24,793 nt of DNA from a virus: positions 1 through 24,793 of IMG/VR virus record IMGVR_UViG_3300028025_003414. The stretch is one strand, 5' to 3'. Positions 6,585 to 13,708 of this stretch are shown here, one piece after another (positions within the stretch are counted from its first letter, which is position 1; each line of letters starts with the position of its first letter). The notes below the pieces were generated by a model. That model made no database searches and had not been told where the DNA came from. It saw only the letters and a program-made list of their open reading frames with translations. The position numbers and the translations under genes are program-made.

Positions 6585-7054
6585 GAAAACGAAGTAAGTA
6601 CCGCCCCAAGGGGCTACTACCTGACCCAGTGAACTGGGTGTTGGCTGGGCTCAAGCCGTTTACTAGTGTTGCACTTAGCGCCGACTTGCGAATCAAGAAC
6701 CATGACGCGATGGACTTGTTGCGCCGAGGTGATGCAACGGTAGCGACTATTGACGTACTGATTGGTGCGTTCAATATGTGTGAGGCATACACCATGCTAC
6801 GCCCTGAGCTTGGCCAAGATTGGAAGGAAGAAATCAAGGCTGGCTTGGACGCGCTTCATGCCGTGGGTAGGCGTGGTGTCGAGAGTGGCCGCTTCATCCT
6901 GAAGGCCGAGGAGCTTAACGCTATGAACCTAGTCATGGAGATTCACGACACGCAGTTACAGAACACTACGGTGCGCGACATGGAGAAGGCGATGGACATA
7001 GTGAGCGCAGAGTACCGCGCCCGAAGGATGCGGCCTATCAAGGAGAAAACGTAA
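6581..7054 (+). CDS. Conserved phage protein of unknown function (157 aa)
   Basis: Starts with a basic KYRPKGLLPDPVNWVLAG segment followed by LRIKNHDAMDLLRRGDAT and helical stretches. From memory this N-terminal pattern recurs in hypothetical phage proteins of similar length. No catalytic motif is visible. ATGA overlap with the methyltransferase gene upstream, and its stop TAA overlaps the next ATG (TAATG). Confidence 0.82.
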   Translation: MRKRSKYRPKGLLPDPVNWVLAGLKPFTSVALSADLRIKNHDAMDLLRRGDATVATIDVLIGAFNMCEAYTMLRPELGQDWKEEIKAGLDALHAVGRRGVESGRFILKAEELNAMNLVMEIHDTQLQNTTVRDMEKAMDIVSAEYRARRMRPIKEKT

Positions 7055-7329
7055 TGCAGAGCGTACACGTATCAGCGTACATGGTGAGAACAACGAGAGG
7101 AAGCTATGTCAGAACTAAAGACGATGAAGGCATCGGCTACATCATGTTCCGCACCAAAACGGAAGCCAAAGAATGGGTTGAGTCCCAAGGAAAAGAAGAT
7201 TGCTTTGTCGTCAAAGTCAGAGCAGCCATCACGCCGATTGACTCAGGCCGAGCTGAACGCTTGGTGGCCGTTCACAAGGCTCGACCCAAAGTTGTTCCCC
7301 AAGCCCATCAAACAGAGTATAGATTTTGA
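7054..7329 (+). CDS. Hypothetical phage protein, overlaps the next gene in another frame (91 aa)
   Basis: AAGGAGA lies about 7 nt before the ATG, and the start overlaps the upstream stop. The protein has a plausible compact fold: beta-strands (GIGYIMFRTK), a helix (TEAKEWVESQ) and a strand (CFVVKVRA). Its last 224 nt overlap the frame at 7106-7348. The start is well supported; the far C-terminus is less so. Function not recognised. Confidence 0.65.
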   Translation: MQSVHVSAYMVRTTRGSYVRTKDDEGIGYIMFRTKTEAKEWVESQGKEDCFVVKVRAAITPIDSGRAERLVAVHKARPKVVPQAHQTEYRF

Positions 7330-7348
7330 AGAGGAAGCACTTTTATGA
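7106..7348 (+). CDS. Small basic protein encoded in an overlapping frame (80 aa)
   Basis: Begins MSELKTMKASATSCSAPKRK, a basic and probably flexible N-terminus. The C-terminus has LTQAELNAWWPFTRLDPKLF and ends SIDFEEEALL. AGAGGA is about 5 nt before the ATG, and the stop forms an ATGA overlap with the next gene, the junction style used throughout this operon. It shares 224 nt with the 7054 frame. Either both are expressed or one is spurious; the ends of both look like real gene ends. Confidence 0.55.
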   Translation: MSELKTMKASATSCSAPKRKPKNGLSPKEKKIALSSKSEQPSRRLTQAELNAWWPFTRLDPKLFPKPIKQSIDFEEEALL

Positions 7349-7542
7349 CAACAGGAATTGAATATCTGAAACCCGAGAAGAAACGACAAGGTCGCGGTCC
7401 AAGCAAGAAGCCGACCCTTGTTAATACGAGCTTGCGTTTGCCGCGAGAGGTAGTCGAGTACTTCGAGACCTTTCCCAACAAGCAAGCCAAAATCCGAGAA
7501 GTTCTTGTGAATTATGTAGAAACCCAAACTGGAGAATTTTGA
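7345..7542 (+). CDS. Ribbon-helix-helix type DNA-binding protein candidate (65 aa)
   Basis: After a basic N-terminus (PEKKRQGRGPSKKPT), residues about 26-59 read VNTSLRLPREVVEYFETFPN followed by a helix ending VLVNYV. This matches the ribbon-helix-helix pattern: one beta-strand with alternating residues, then two helices, and it resembles BrnA/CopG-type proteins. Such proteins bind palindromic DNA as dimers and usually act as repressors. No toxin gene is beside it, so a toxin-antitoxin role is not supported. It lies about 580 bp before a palindrome next to promoter P1, making it a candidate for binding that repeat (inference). Confidence 0.72.
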   Translation: MTTGIEYLKPEKKRQGRGPSKKPTLVNTSLRLPREVVEYFETFPNKQAKIREVLVNYVETQTGEF

Positions 7543-7543
7543 A

Positions 7544-8113
7544 ATGGCAACAGCTAAAAAAGTGAACAAAGCAGAGCAAGTCCGTGCGTACCAAGCGAAG
7601 AACCCTGACGCTAGTGCTATGAAAGTAGCCAAAGCGTGTAACACAAACCCAGCGTATGTGTACGCTATCCGCGCCAGCGACAAGGGCAAAGCCGCGAAGA
7701 CACCAAAGAAGGAAGACTGGAAGACCGTGATGCTGGCCACGAGCAAAAAGGCAATGGTTAAGCACCTCGGCGTGACTATGGCCAAAGATGACGTCACCAA
7801 ACTGACGGAAGAACAAACAGCACGTTTGATTTTCAACAACACCCAAGGCCGTCAACGTATGCAGTCGCAGGGCTTACCCTACGGGAAAAATATCGAGATG
7901 ATCGAACCACAAGCCGACAACGTCAACCATCCTGCTCATTACAAGGTAGGTGGAATCGAGACCATCGACTTCATCGAAGCTAAGGGTTTGAACTACCACT
8001 TGGGTAACGTGGTGAAGTACATCACGCGCGCCGACACTAAAGGCAACCGCGAGGAAGACCTGCTCAAAGCACGTTGGTACCTGAACCGCGAGATTGCCAA
8101 GTTCGCTAAGTAA
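7544..8113 (+). CDS. DUF3310 protein with an HTH-like N-terminus (189 aa)
   Basis: The C-terminal region from about residue 125 reads VNHPAHYKVGGIETIDFIEA and continues through VVKYITRADTKGNREEDLLK, a clear DUF3310 domain. This family relates to T7 gp1.7, a nucleotide kinase, though other members are untested. Residues 10-45 (AEQVRAYQAKNPDASAMKVA, then KACNTNPAYVYAIRAS) look like a helix-turn-helix, joined by a basic linker. A role in nucleotide metabolism, DNA binding, or both is possible. GGAG lies 9 nt upstream. It is the last gene before the palindrome and P1. Confidence 0.88.
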   Translation: MATAKKVNKAEQVRAYQAKNPDASAMKVAKACNTNPAYVYAIRASDKGKAAKTPKKEDWKTVMLATSKKAMVKHLGVTMAKDDVTKLTEEQTARLIFNNTQGRQRMQSQGLPYGKNIEMIEPQADNVNHPAHYKVGGIETIDFIEAKGLNYHLGNVVKYITRADTKGNREEDLLKARWYLNREIAKFAK

Positions 8114-8125
8114 AAACACGGGGGG

Positions 8126-8138
8126 CTAACAATGTTAG
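8126..8138. repeat. Dispersed palindrome copy 5 (extended, beside promoter P1)
   Basis: The core CTAACAATGTTAG is extended here to GGGCTAACAATGTTAGCCC (8123-8141), with 9-bp arms. It begins 10 nt after the DUF3310 stop and ends 2 nt before the -35 box of P1. It could form an RNA hairpin but is not followed by a U-run, so an operator is more likely than a terminator. Confidence 0.88.
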
Positions 8139-8143
8139 CCCTC

Positions 8144-8171
8144 TTGACAAAGTCTAATTATGTGGTACAGT
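8144..8171 (+). promoter_or_regulatory. Promoter P1: sigma70-type with extended -10
   Basis: TTGACA (8144-8149), 16-nt spacer, TACAGT (8166-8171), with TG at 8163-8164 forming an extended -10. The predicted start of transcription is near 8178. It matches P2 at 23 of 28 positions, including much of the spacer. The operator-like palindrome at 8123-8141 is immediately upstream. It would drive the operon from 8194. Confidence 0.82.
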
Positions 8172-8193
8172 GAATGTAACGAAGGAGAAAACG

Positions 8194-8523
8194 ATGAGTG
8201 TATTTGGACGAAAAGCTATTGAGATAGGCGACATTGGTGCGCTGGCTTGCCCCGATTGCGGAGAGCAGTACCTACACCACCAAGACACAACCATCTTCCA
8301 GCGCGGGGAAGATGCAGAAATAACAACCGTCATTGCACAGGACGGCAAGACCGCACAGGTTACAGACTTCCCCTCCGCTGATACGTGCAACCCAAGCTCC
8401 CGCCGACACGGTTTGATTATCGAGTTCGAGTGTGAGTTCTGCCACGGTGAGAAAAAAGAGATACCCCCGTTTCGCCTAGCTGTTCTTCAGCACAAGGGCA
8501 ACACATTCGTGGAGTGGTTGTAA
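8194..8523 (+). CDS. Zinc-ribbon phage protein (109 aa)
   Basis: Two CxxC pairs, CPDCG near residue 18 and CEFCHG near residue 88, can form one zinc site; the part between is acidic and beta-like. AAGGAG is 6 nt before the ATG at 8194. An upstream in-frame GTG at 8170 is rejected because it lies in the -10 region of P1. It is the first gene of the P1 operon, so it is probably made early and abundantly. Exact role unknown. Confidence 0.85.
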   Translation: MSVFGRKAIEIGDIGALACPDCGEQYLHHQDTTIFQRGEDAEITTVIAQDGKTAQVTDFPSADTCNPSSRRHGLIIEFECEFCHGEKKEIPPFRLAVLQHKGNTFVEWL

Positions 8524-8828
8524 TGGCATCGACACCCGAAGCAAAAGTCAAAGACAAGATAAAGAAGCTACTGAAAGAACACAACGTGTACTACGCGATG
8601 CCGATGGGCACGGGGTATGGCAACAGTGGAGTCCCTGACTTCTTGTGTTGTGTGAATGGTAAGTTCTTGGCCATTGAAGCGAAGGCTGGCAAGGGCATAC
8701 CGACAGCGTTGCAAGAGAAGAACCTGCGGGATATTCGAGTAGCTAACGGCGTAGCAGTAGTGGTGAATGAGGAAAATTTGGATGCCCTTGGGCACACCAT
8801 TAAATTTTTAAATGGAGAAGAAGTATGA
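8523..8828 (+). CDS. VRR-NUC family nuclease (101 aa)
   Basis: Residues 34-60 carry the family's catalytic pattern: GVPDFLCCVNGKFLAIEAKA, with the Asp of PD and the Glu and Lys of EAK, followed by ALQEKNL. This is the minimal, single-domain phage form. The family includes structure-specific nucleases such as FAN1, and phage members are thought to process replication or recombination intermediates. The ATG at 8523 overlaps the previous stop with GGAG upstream. Linkage to polymerase, Cas4-like nuclease and helicase genes fits that role. Confidence 0.92.
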   Translation: MASTPEAKVKDKIKKLLKEHNVYYAMPMGTGYGNSGVPDFLCCVNGKFLAIEAKAGKGIPTALQEKNLRDIRVANGVAVVVNEENLDALGHTIKFLNGEEV

Positions 8829-9196
8829 GCGAAGTAAACGAAGGCGTGGGCATCATCTTGGCCCGTATGGAATCACATCCCGAGGAGTTCTTTGGGTTGG
8901 GTGAGACGAACAGCAAGTGGCGTTGGATTTTTAGCGAGAACTTGCGCGAGGTAATGACCGAGCCTGAGAAGGCGGCGCTCCATTCGGGCATGACCAAGGT
9001 TCGTCGCTTGGAGATTACGCATAAGGCGATAGCCACAATCATGCCAGCGGAAGAGGAAGACCCATACGAGAAGGAAGAATATCGCTTCAAGGGTAAAGGG
9101 CTGACTGCAACCACAGCAGACCTGAAGCCCAGCAAAATGGTCGTCAGCGCCGCGCAGATGGAGATGATGAAGCGCATGAGTGGAGGTTTTAAATGA
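8825..9196 (+). CDS. Phage protein with ARMESHPEE motif, paralogue of the next gene (123 aa)
   Basis: The N-terminus holds ILARMESHPEEFFGLGE, then a Trp-rich helix (NSKWRWIFSENLREVM) and an acidic middle. The same motif opens the next gene, so the two are probably a divergent tandem duplication. From memory similar phage proteins exist, but without a known function. ATGA overlap on both sides. Confidence 0.85.
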   Translation: MSEVNEGVGIILARMESHPEEFFGLGETNSKWRWIFSENLREVMTEPEKAALHSGMTKVRRLEITHKAIATIMPAEEEDPYEKEEYRFKGKGLTATTADLKPSKMVVSAAQMEMMKRMSGGFK

Positions 9197-9693
9197 CCGA
9201 ACTATCTAACGCAGTGACCGTTCTGATTGCGCGGATGGAATCACACCCCGAAGACTTTGCGGTAGACGATGGGGAACTGTACTCAAAGTCTAAGTTTGGG
9301 GATATGGTGAACGGGCTCTACGCGCTGTCGGAGGTTGACACCTCCTTGAAGAACGCCTTTTGGTATTTGAACGATGCCGACAAGCAAGCGTTGGCCGATG
9401 CGTGGAAGAAGTACCACTACACAAAGTTCGAGAAGAGAGTCATGGAGAAAATCTTTGACGACGGCGCGGAAGAACGTGAGCGTATGCAGATGAAACAGCA
9501 GATGTACCAAGCGCAACAGAGGGCAATGATTCAAAACCAAATGATGCAAAGCACGGGCACGTTCCAAACCGCCACAATCAAACCCGGCCAACTTACCTCC
9601 ATGTCAAACAGCGCACAAAACAGCTTACTCGGTACTATCGGCTCATCAGGTATAGGCAACGCCATCCAAGGAATTTTTGGGGGTTCTAAATGA
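9193..9693 (+). CDS. Phage protein with ARMESHPED motif and Gln-rich tail (166 aa)
   Basis: LIARMESHPEDFAVDDGE at the N-terminus matches the preceding protein. Helices follow (LADAWKKYHYTKFEKRVMEK), then a Gln/Met-rich stretch (MKQQMYQAQQRAMIQNQMMQ) and a low-complexity Gly/Ser tail, so the second half is probably flexible or coiled-coil. GGAGG is 6 nt upstream. It is ATGA-coupled to DNA polymerase, so a role near replication is possible. Confidence 0.87.
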   Translation: MTELSNAVTVLIARMESHPEDFAVDDGELYSKSKFGDMVNGLYALSEVDTSLKNAFWYLNDADKQALADAWKKYHYTKFEKRVMEKIFDDGAEERERMQMKQQMYQAQQRAMIQNQMMQSTGTFQTATIKPGQLTSMSNSAQNSLLGTIGSSGIGNAIQGIFGGSK

Positions 9694-11510
9694 ACATCAT
9701 CACGATTGATTTTGAATCGGCGTATGGCGCTGATCTCGGCTTCTCTAAACAGACTACTGAGGAATACGTACGTGACCCGCGCTTCGAAGTCGTCGGCGTT
9801 GCAGTGCAGATCAATGACGGTGAGCCCGAGTGGTACACAGGTGATTCGATTGGCACGTATGCCTTCCTCAAACAGTTCGATTGGGAGAACTCACTTGCGC
9901 TGGCGCACAACGCTATGTTCGACGGGTTCATCCTGACCGAGCACTTCCAAATCAAACCGAAGGGTTGGTTGGACACCTTGTCGATGGGCCGAGCGCTTCA
10001 CGGTACGAACGTAGGCGGTAGCCTGAAGGTTCTGGCGGAGTTCTATGGCATCGGCGAGAAGGGCACTGAGGTCAACGATGCGAAGGGCTTACGCCGCACT
10101 GACTTCCCGAAGGAACAGCTAGCTCAGTATGGGGAGTACTGTAAGAACGACGTGCGCCTGACATGGGACTTGTTCGGGTGCATGAGCCAAGACTTCCCGA
10201 AGACGGAGTTGCGTTTGATCGACCTGACCATCCGTATGTTCACCGAGCCAGTCTTGCAACTGGATGAGGGGATGCTGAACGTACACCTACACAAAGAGCG
10301 CCAACGCAAGGCCGAGCTGCTGGAGAACTTCGACAAAGACACGCTGATGAGCAACCCCAAGTTCGCCGAGTTGCTTACGGTTCATGGTGTCGTGCCACCA
10401 ATGAAGAAGAGCCCAGCGACAGGAAAGGAAACCTATGCGTTCGCAAAGACAGACGAGGCGTTTAAAGAACTTCTCGAACATCCGAATCCAGCCGTTCAAG
10501 CTCTCGTCGCAGCCCGACTGGGTACGAAGTCTACGATTGAGGAGTCGAGAACTGAACGTTTTATTGGGATTGCTCGGCGAGGTGCCATGCCAGTTCCCCT
10601 CCGATATTACGCCGCTCACACAGGACGGTGGGGTGGTGACGACAAACTTAACCTTCAGAACTTGCCGAGGGGGTCGGCGCTGAAGAAATCCATCCTCGCT
10701 CCTGCGGGGTACTTGATGATCGACTCCGACTCATCACAAATTGAAGCCCGTACGCTGGCATGGCTAGCTGGGCAAGACGACTTAGTGGAGGCATTTGACC
10801 GTGGCGAGGACGTATACAAAATCATGGCATCTGCTATCTATGGCAAGGCTGTCGAAGAAATCACAAAGGACGAGCGCTTTGTGGGCAAGACAACAATCCT
10901 TGGGGCAGGTTACGGAATGGGTGCAGCGAAGTTTCAGGCGCAGCTTAAGAACTTTGGGGTGGCAGTTGAACTGGAAGAAGCCAAGCGCATCATAGACACA
11001 TACCGTCAGACGTACCCAAAGATCACCGCGCTGTGGAAAGCGGCGGGTACTGCGTTAGAAGCAATTCTGCGCGGCCAGCTAACAATGTTAGGTCGTGACG
11101 GCATCCTGAAGATCGAAGGTAAAGACGGCATCCGCTTGCCCAACGGCTTGTATATCCGCTACCCGAACCTGCGTCAGAAGGCCGACGAGGAAACAGGCAA
11201 GACCGAGATTGTGTACGACACGAAGAAGGGCCGAGCCGTTATCCCCAACCGCATCTACGGCGGGAAGGTAATCGAAAACGTATGCCAAGCCCTAGCGCGT
11301 ATCATCATCGGCGACCAAATGCTGATGATTGCCAAGAAGTATCACGTTGTGATGACTGTGCATGACGCGGTGGCTTGTATCGTCAAGACCGAAGAGGTTG
11401 CGACTGCTGTGGAATACGTCGAGATGTGTATGCGCATCCGACCCAAGTGGGGCATGGAGTTGCCCTTGAATTGCGAATCAGGATACGGAGAGAGCTATGG
11501 CGACTGTTAA
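9690..11510 (+). CDS. Family A DNA polymerase with 3'-5' exonuclease (606 aa)
   Basis: Replicative polymerase of the PolA/T7 type. The exonuclease domain has DFES (Asp7, Glu9), AHNAMFDG (Asp78) and YCKND (Tyr150, Asp154), so proofreading should be active. The polymerase domain has motif A DSSQIEAR with catalytic Asp347, and motif B with Arg396, Lys400, Leu404 and Tyr408. Motif C is VHDA (His558, Asp559). Position 404 corresponds to E. coli Phe762, here Leu, a known variant in viral PolA. The usual VHDE glutamate is Ala560. There is no 5'-3' exonuclease domain. A palindrome copy sits in the codons for LTML (464-467). It is coupled to the gene before and overlaps the next by 14 nt. Confidence 0.96.
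   Translation: MNIITIDFESAYGADLGFSKQTTEEYVRDPRFEVVGVAVQINDGEPEWYTGDSIGTYAFLKQFDWENSLALAHNAMFDGFILTEHFQIKPKGWLDTLSMGRALHGTNVGGSLKVLAEFYGIGEKGTEVNDAKGLRRTDFPKEQLAQYGEYCKNDVRLTWDLFGCMSQDFPKTELRLIDLTIRMFTEPVLQLDEGMLNVHLHKERQRKAELLENFDKDTLMSNPKFAELLTVHGVVPPMKKSPATGKETYAFAKTDEAFKELLEHPNPAVQALVAARLGTKSTIEESRTERFIGIARRGAMPVPLRYYAAHTGRWGGDDKLNLQNLPRGSALKKSILAPAGYLMIDSDSSQIEARTLAWLAGQDDLVEAFDRGEDVYKIMASAIYGKAVEEITKDERFVGKTTILGAGYGMGAAKFQAQLKNFGVAVELEEAKRIIDTYRQTYPKITALWKAAGTALEAILRGQLTMLGRDGILKIEGKDGIRLPNGLYIRYPNLRQKADEETGKTEIVYDTKKGRAVIPNRIYGGKVIENVCQALARIIIGDQMLMIAKKYHVVMTVHDAVACIVKTEEVATAVEYVEMCMRIRPKWGMELPLNCESGYGESYGDC
11079..11091. repeat. Dispersed palindrome copy 6 (inside DNA polymerase)
   Basis: CTAACAATGTTAG within the polymerase gene, encoding Leu-Thr-Met-Leu at residues 464-467. 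The reading frame relative to the repeat is the same as in copy 3. Confidence 0.88.
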
Positions 11511-12432
11511 CAAACCACTTATTGACAAGTTTTTTGACCGTGTCACATCCAACGAGTTTGGGATACCGATTGAGTTCCGACACAACGTACCGAAGAAGGA
11601 CGTGCAGACATTCATTCTGTCGCCCGAAGTTGCGTTGAGCGCCGAGATGCTTGTGCGTTCCAAGTCTTTCAAGATGCCGACCCTCGATGAGTTGCACATG
11701 CCGTACCCACATACGGTGATTGAGTACCCGCTGACTGAGGAGATTCGCAAGCTACGCCACAACGGACTTATCAACGGCATCGTGGAGATTACACGCATTG
11801 GCGCGTACATCCGAGAGATGGACAACGGGGTGTTCACTTGCTTGCCGTACTGGGAGTTTGTTGACGGCAGAATCCAGCACAGCTTCTTCACCTTCTTGTT
11901 TGGCATGGATGCCCTCGGAGCGTTTAAGGTGTCTCTTAGCGCCAAGACCAACGGGGAAGGCGCGGTCGATTGCAACCTCATCCCATGCACAGCGTTCGTC
12001 ATGGCCGCAGAAAAAGCGGGGGTCACACCTGAACACATGGAGCAGGTATTCCAAGCGCCTGAGACACAACAGCACATCAAGGAAGCCGCCACAGAAATCC
12101 CGTGCTTGATGTTCGCTTCCTATCTCTTGCTTAGCTGTAAGAGTGGTGTGGGCCGGACCAAGGTTCCCGCACGGACACCGCCCAAGGGCATGAAGCTCGG
12201 CGGTAAGAAACAGAAGGCATACTCTGCTAGCGCGTACACGTTGTTGCATTTGGAAGAGATTGAGAGCGTCACCTCTGAGGGTGTTGTCAGCCATCGTTCA
12301 GATATTTCAGCCCACTACGTGCGAGGCCACTTCAAACAACGCAAGAGCGGTATCTATTGGTGGAATTCATTTGTGCGCGGCAACGGGGAACCCCGTAAAC
12401 GCGAAGCTTACTTGGTAGAAGAAACAGCATGA
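11497..12432 (+). CDS. Conserved phage protein of unknown function (311 aa)
   Basis: Alpha/beta protein with the C-terminal signature HYVRGHFKQRKSGIYWWNSF followed by VRGNGEPRKR. This Arg/His/Trp-rich ending is shared (from memory) by many phage proteins encoded beside DNA polymerase. It looks like a nucleic-acid-binding tail, but its function is untested. GGAGAG precedes the ATG at 11497, which lies inside the end of the polymerase gene. It ends with an ATGA overlap onto the Cas4-like gene. Confidence 0.88.
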   Translation: MATVNKPLIDKFFDRVTSNEFGIPIEFRHNVPKKDVQTFILSPEVALSAEMLVRSKSFKMPTLDELHMPYPHTVIEYPLTEEIRKLRHNGLINGIVEITRIGAYIREMDNGVFTCLPYWEFVDGRIQHSFFTFLFGMDALGAFKVSLSAKTNGEGAVDCNLIPCTAFVMAAEKAGVTPEHMEQVFQAPETQQHIKEAATEIPCLMFASYLLLSCKSGVGRTKVPARTPPKGMKLGGKKQKAYSASAYTLLHLEEIESVTSEGVVSHRSDISAHYVRGHFKQRKSGIYWWNSFVRGNGEPRKREAYLVEETA

Positions 12433-13097
12433 CACAACCAATCAAATGGTCTTTCAGTAGCCTGAAGACGTTCCAACAATGCCCGAAGAAGTACTACCAC
12501 ACCAAGGTAGCCAAGGATGTTAAGGAGCCCGACACCACGGCTACGCTGTACGGTAAGACGGCGCATACCGTTGCTGAGGAATACATTAAAGACGGAACAC
12601 CGATCCCTCCGGCCTTTGAATATCTTAGAGATACGCTAGACGCTCTAGCCGCTATCCCCGGGATTAAATTGTGCGAGGAAGAACTTGGCCTGACCAAAGA
12701 CCTTGAGCCATGCGCGTTTGACGCACCCGAGGCATGGTGGCGTGGCATTGCCGACTTGGTCATCTTGGACGAGGAGAAGGAGCTGGCGTGGTCGGTTGAC
12801 TACAAAACCAGCAAGAGCGCCCGTTATGCTGACGTGAAACAGTTGGACTTGGTGGCCACGGCCATCTTCAAGAAGTACCCCAAAATCAAGCGCATCAAGT
12901 CAGCCCTGCTGTTTGTCGTGAGCAAGGAGTTCGTCAAGGCTACGCACCACGCCGAGATGGTGGCTAAGTACATGGAGAAACCCAGCCAAGACGTTGCCCG
13001 TATCGAAGCAGCTTTGGAGAACGGCGTGTGGAACCCCGTGACTGGACCCTTATGCCGATTTTGTGCAGTGAAGCAGTGTGAACATAACAGGAGTTGA
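12429..13097 (+). CDS. Cas4-like PD-(D/E)XK exonuclease with Fe-S cysteines (222 aa)
   Basis: The nuclease core shows His46 (GKTAHTVAEEY), Asp109 (WWRGIADLVI) and DYKTSK with Asp124 and Lys126, the PD-(D/E)XK layout. Cys18 (QQCPKKYYH) plus Cys209, Cys212 and Cys217 (CRFCAVKQC) form the four-cysteine set that holds a 4Fe-4S cluster in Cas4 and AddB-type nucleases. It probably resects DNA ends for recombination, together with the SNF2 helicase and ssDNA-binding candidate downstream. No other Cas genes are present, so this is a phage recombination nuclease. Confidence 0.93.
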   Translation: MTQPIKWSFSSLKTFQQCPKKYYHTKVAKDVKEPDTTATLYGKTAHTVAEEYIKDGTPIPPAFEYLRDTLDALAAIPGIKLCEEELGLTKDLEPCAFDAPEAWWRGIADLVILDEEKELAWSVDYKTSKSARYADVKQLDLVATAIFKKYPKIKRIKSALLFVVSKEFVKATHHAEMVAKYMEKPSQDVARIEAALENGVWNPVTGPLCRFCAVKQCEHNRS

Positions 13098-13098
13098 T

Positions 13099-13425
13099 AT
13101 GAACGAAATGACGAACCAAGAGACCGACACAGCCCTGATTCTTGAGAATGAACTGAAGCGCCGAGTGAAAGAAGTAGCCGTACGCATCGTGCAAGACATC
13201 GTGCGTGAAGAGATGCGGGAGCAGTTTGCTAAACAGAAAGAAGCCATGCTGATGGAGATCAGCGTCACGATTGGCAAACACCTGCGTTTGATCGAAAATG
13301 AGGGGCGCAAACCACTTTGGGAAGCAACCCCCGAGGAGTTTGGTTTGACGCGAGAATCTATTGACAGCCACCACATCACAGGAAAAGAACTCGATGCCGT
13401 ACGTGAACAAACCCCGCCCCTATAA
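13099..13425 (+). CDS. Helical hypothetical phage protein (108 aa)
   Basis: A long charged helix (NELKRRVKEVAVRIVQDIVR, then EEMREQFAKQKEAML) suggests a coiled coil and an oligomer. The C-terminal part is WEATPEEFGLTRESIDSHH. AGGAG precedes the ATG at 13099; an in-frame start at 13078 lies inside the Cas4-like gene and is rejected. It overlaps the next gene by 32 nt. Function unknown. Confidence 0.8.
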   Translation: MNEMTNQETDTALILENELKRRVKEVAVRIVQDIVREEMREQFAKQKEAMLMEISVTIGKHLRLIENEGRKPLWEATPEEFGLTRESIDSHHITGKELDAVREQTPPL

Positions 13426-13708
13426 AAAAGAATACCAACAGCAAGTCGCCCGTGGCGAACTGCCTGACCGCATGGAGCGCCAACGTGCCCGTGAAGCTAT
13501 CGACAAGAAGAGCCCCGACAAGAACGGCAACAACATTGCAGATAAGCGAGAAGGCAAAGACGTAGCTCACGTCAAAGCCATGTCCAAGGGCGGCACGAAC
13601 AAAGACGGTGTACGCATCGAAGCCCCATCAAAGAACCGATCATTCAAGCGTGGGTCAAACCACAAAGTTGTGTCAGAGACGAGTACAAGAGAACGAAAGA
13701 AAAAATGA
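13394..13708 (+). CDS. HNH-like phage protein, perhaps catalytically degenerate (104 aa)
   Basis: Basic N-terminus (MPYVNKPRPYKKEYQQQVAR), then GKDVAHVKAMSKGGTNKDGV and SKNRSFKRG. The AHVKAMSKGGTN / SKNRSF pattern resembles HNH-fold proteins of phages, but the usual DH pair is replaced by AH, and the second His/Asn positions are not obvious. It may be a binding-only relative. It starts inside the preceding gene and is ATGA-coupled to the SNF2 helicase. Confidence 0.75.
   Translation: MPYVNKPRPYKKEYQQQVARGELPDRMERQRAREAIDKKSPDKNGNNIADKREGKDVAHVKAMSKGGTNKDGVRIEAPSKNRSFKRGSNHKVVSETSTRERKKK

Noticed and set aside
7345-7542. RHH protein as an antitoxin
   Set aside because: Neighbours are a small basic protein and a DUF3310 protein; no toxin-like partner is visible.
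8123-8143. Palindrome at P1 as an intrinsic terminator
   Set aside because: The hairpin has almost no loop and is followed by TCTTGACA, not a T-run; some pausing is possible but termination is not supported.
8170-8193. GTG start for the zinc-ribbon gene at 8170
   Set aside because: It lies within the -10 box of P1, before the predicted transcription start; ATG 8194 has a proper ribosome site.
12429-13097. Cas4-like gene as a sign of CRISPR-Cas
   Set aside because: No repeat array or other cas genes; this nuclease type is common in phage recombination modules.
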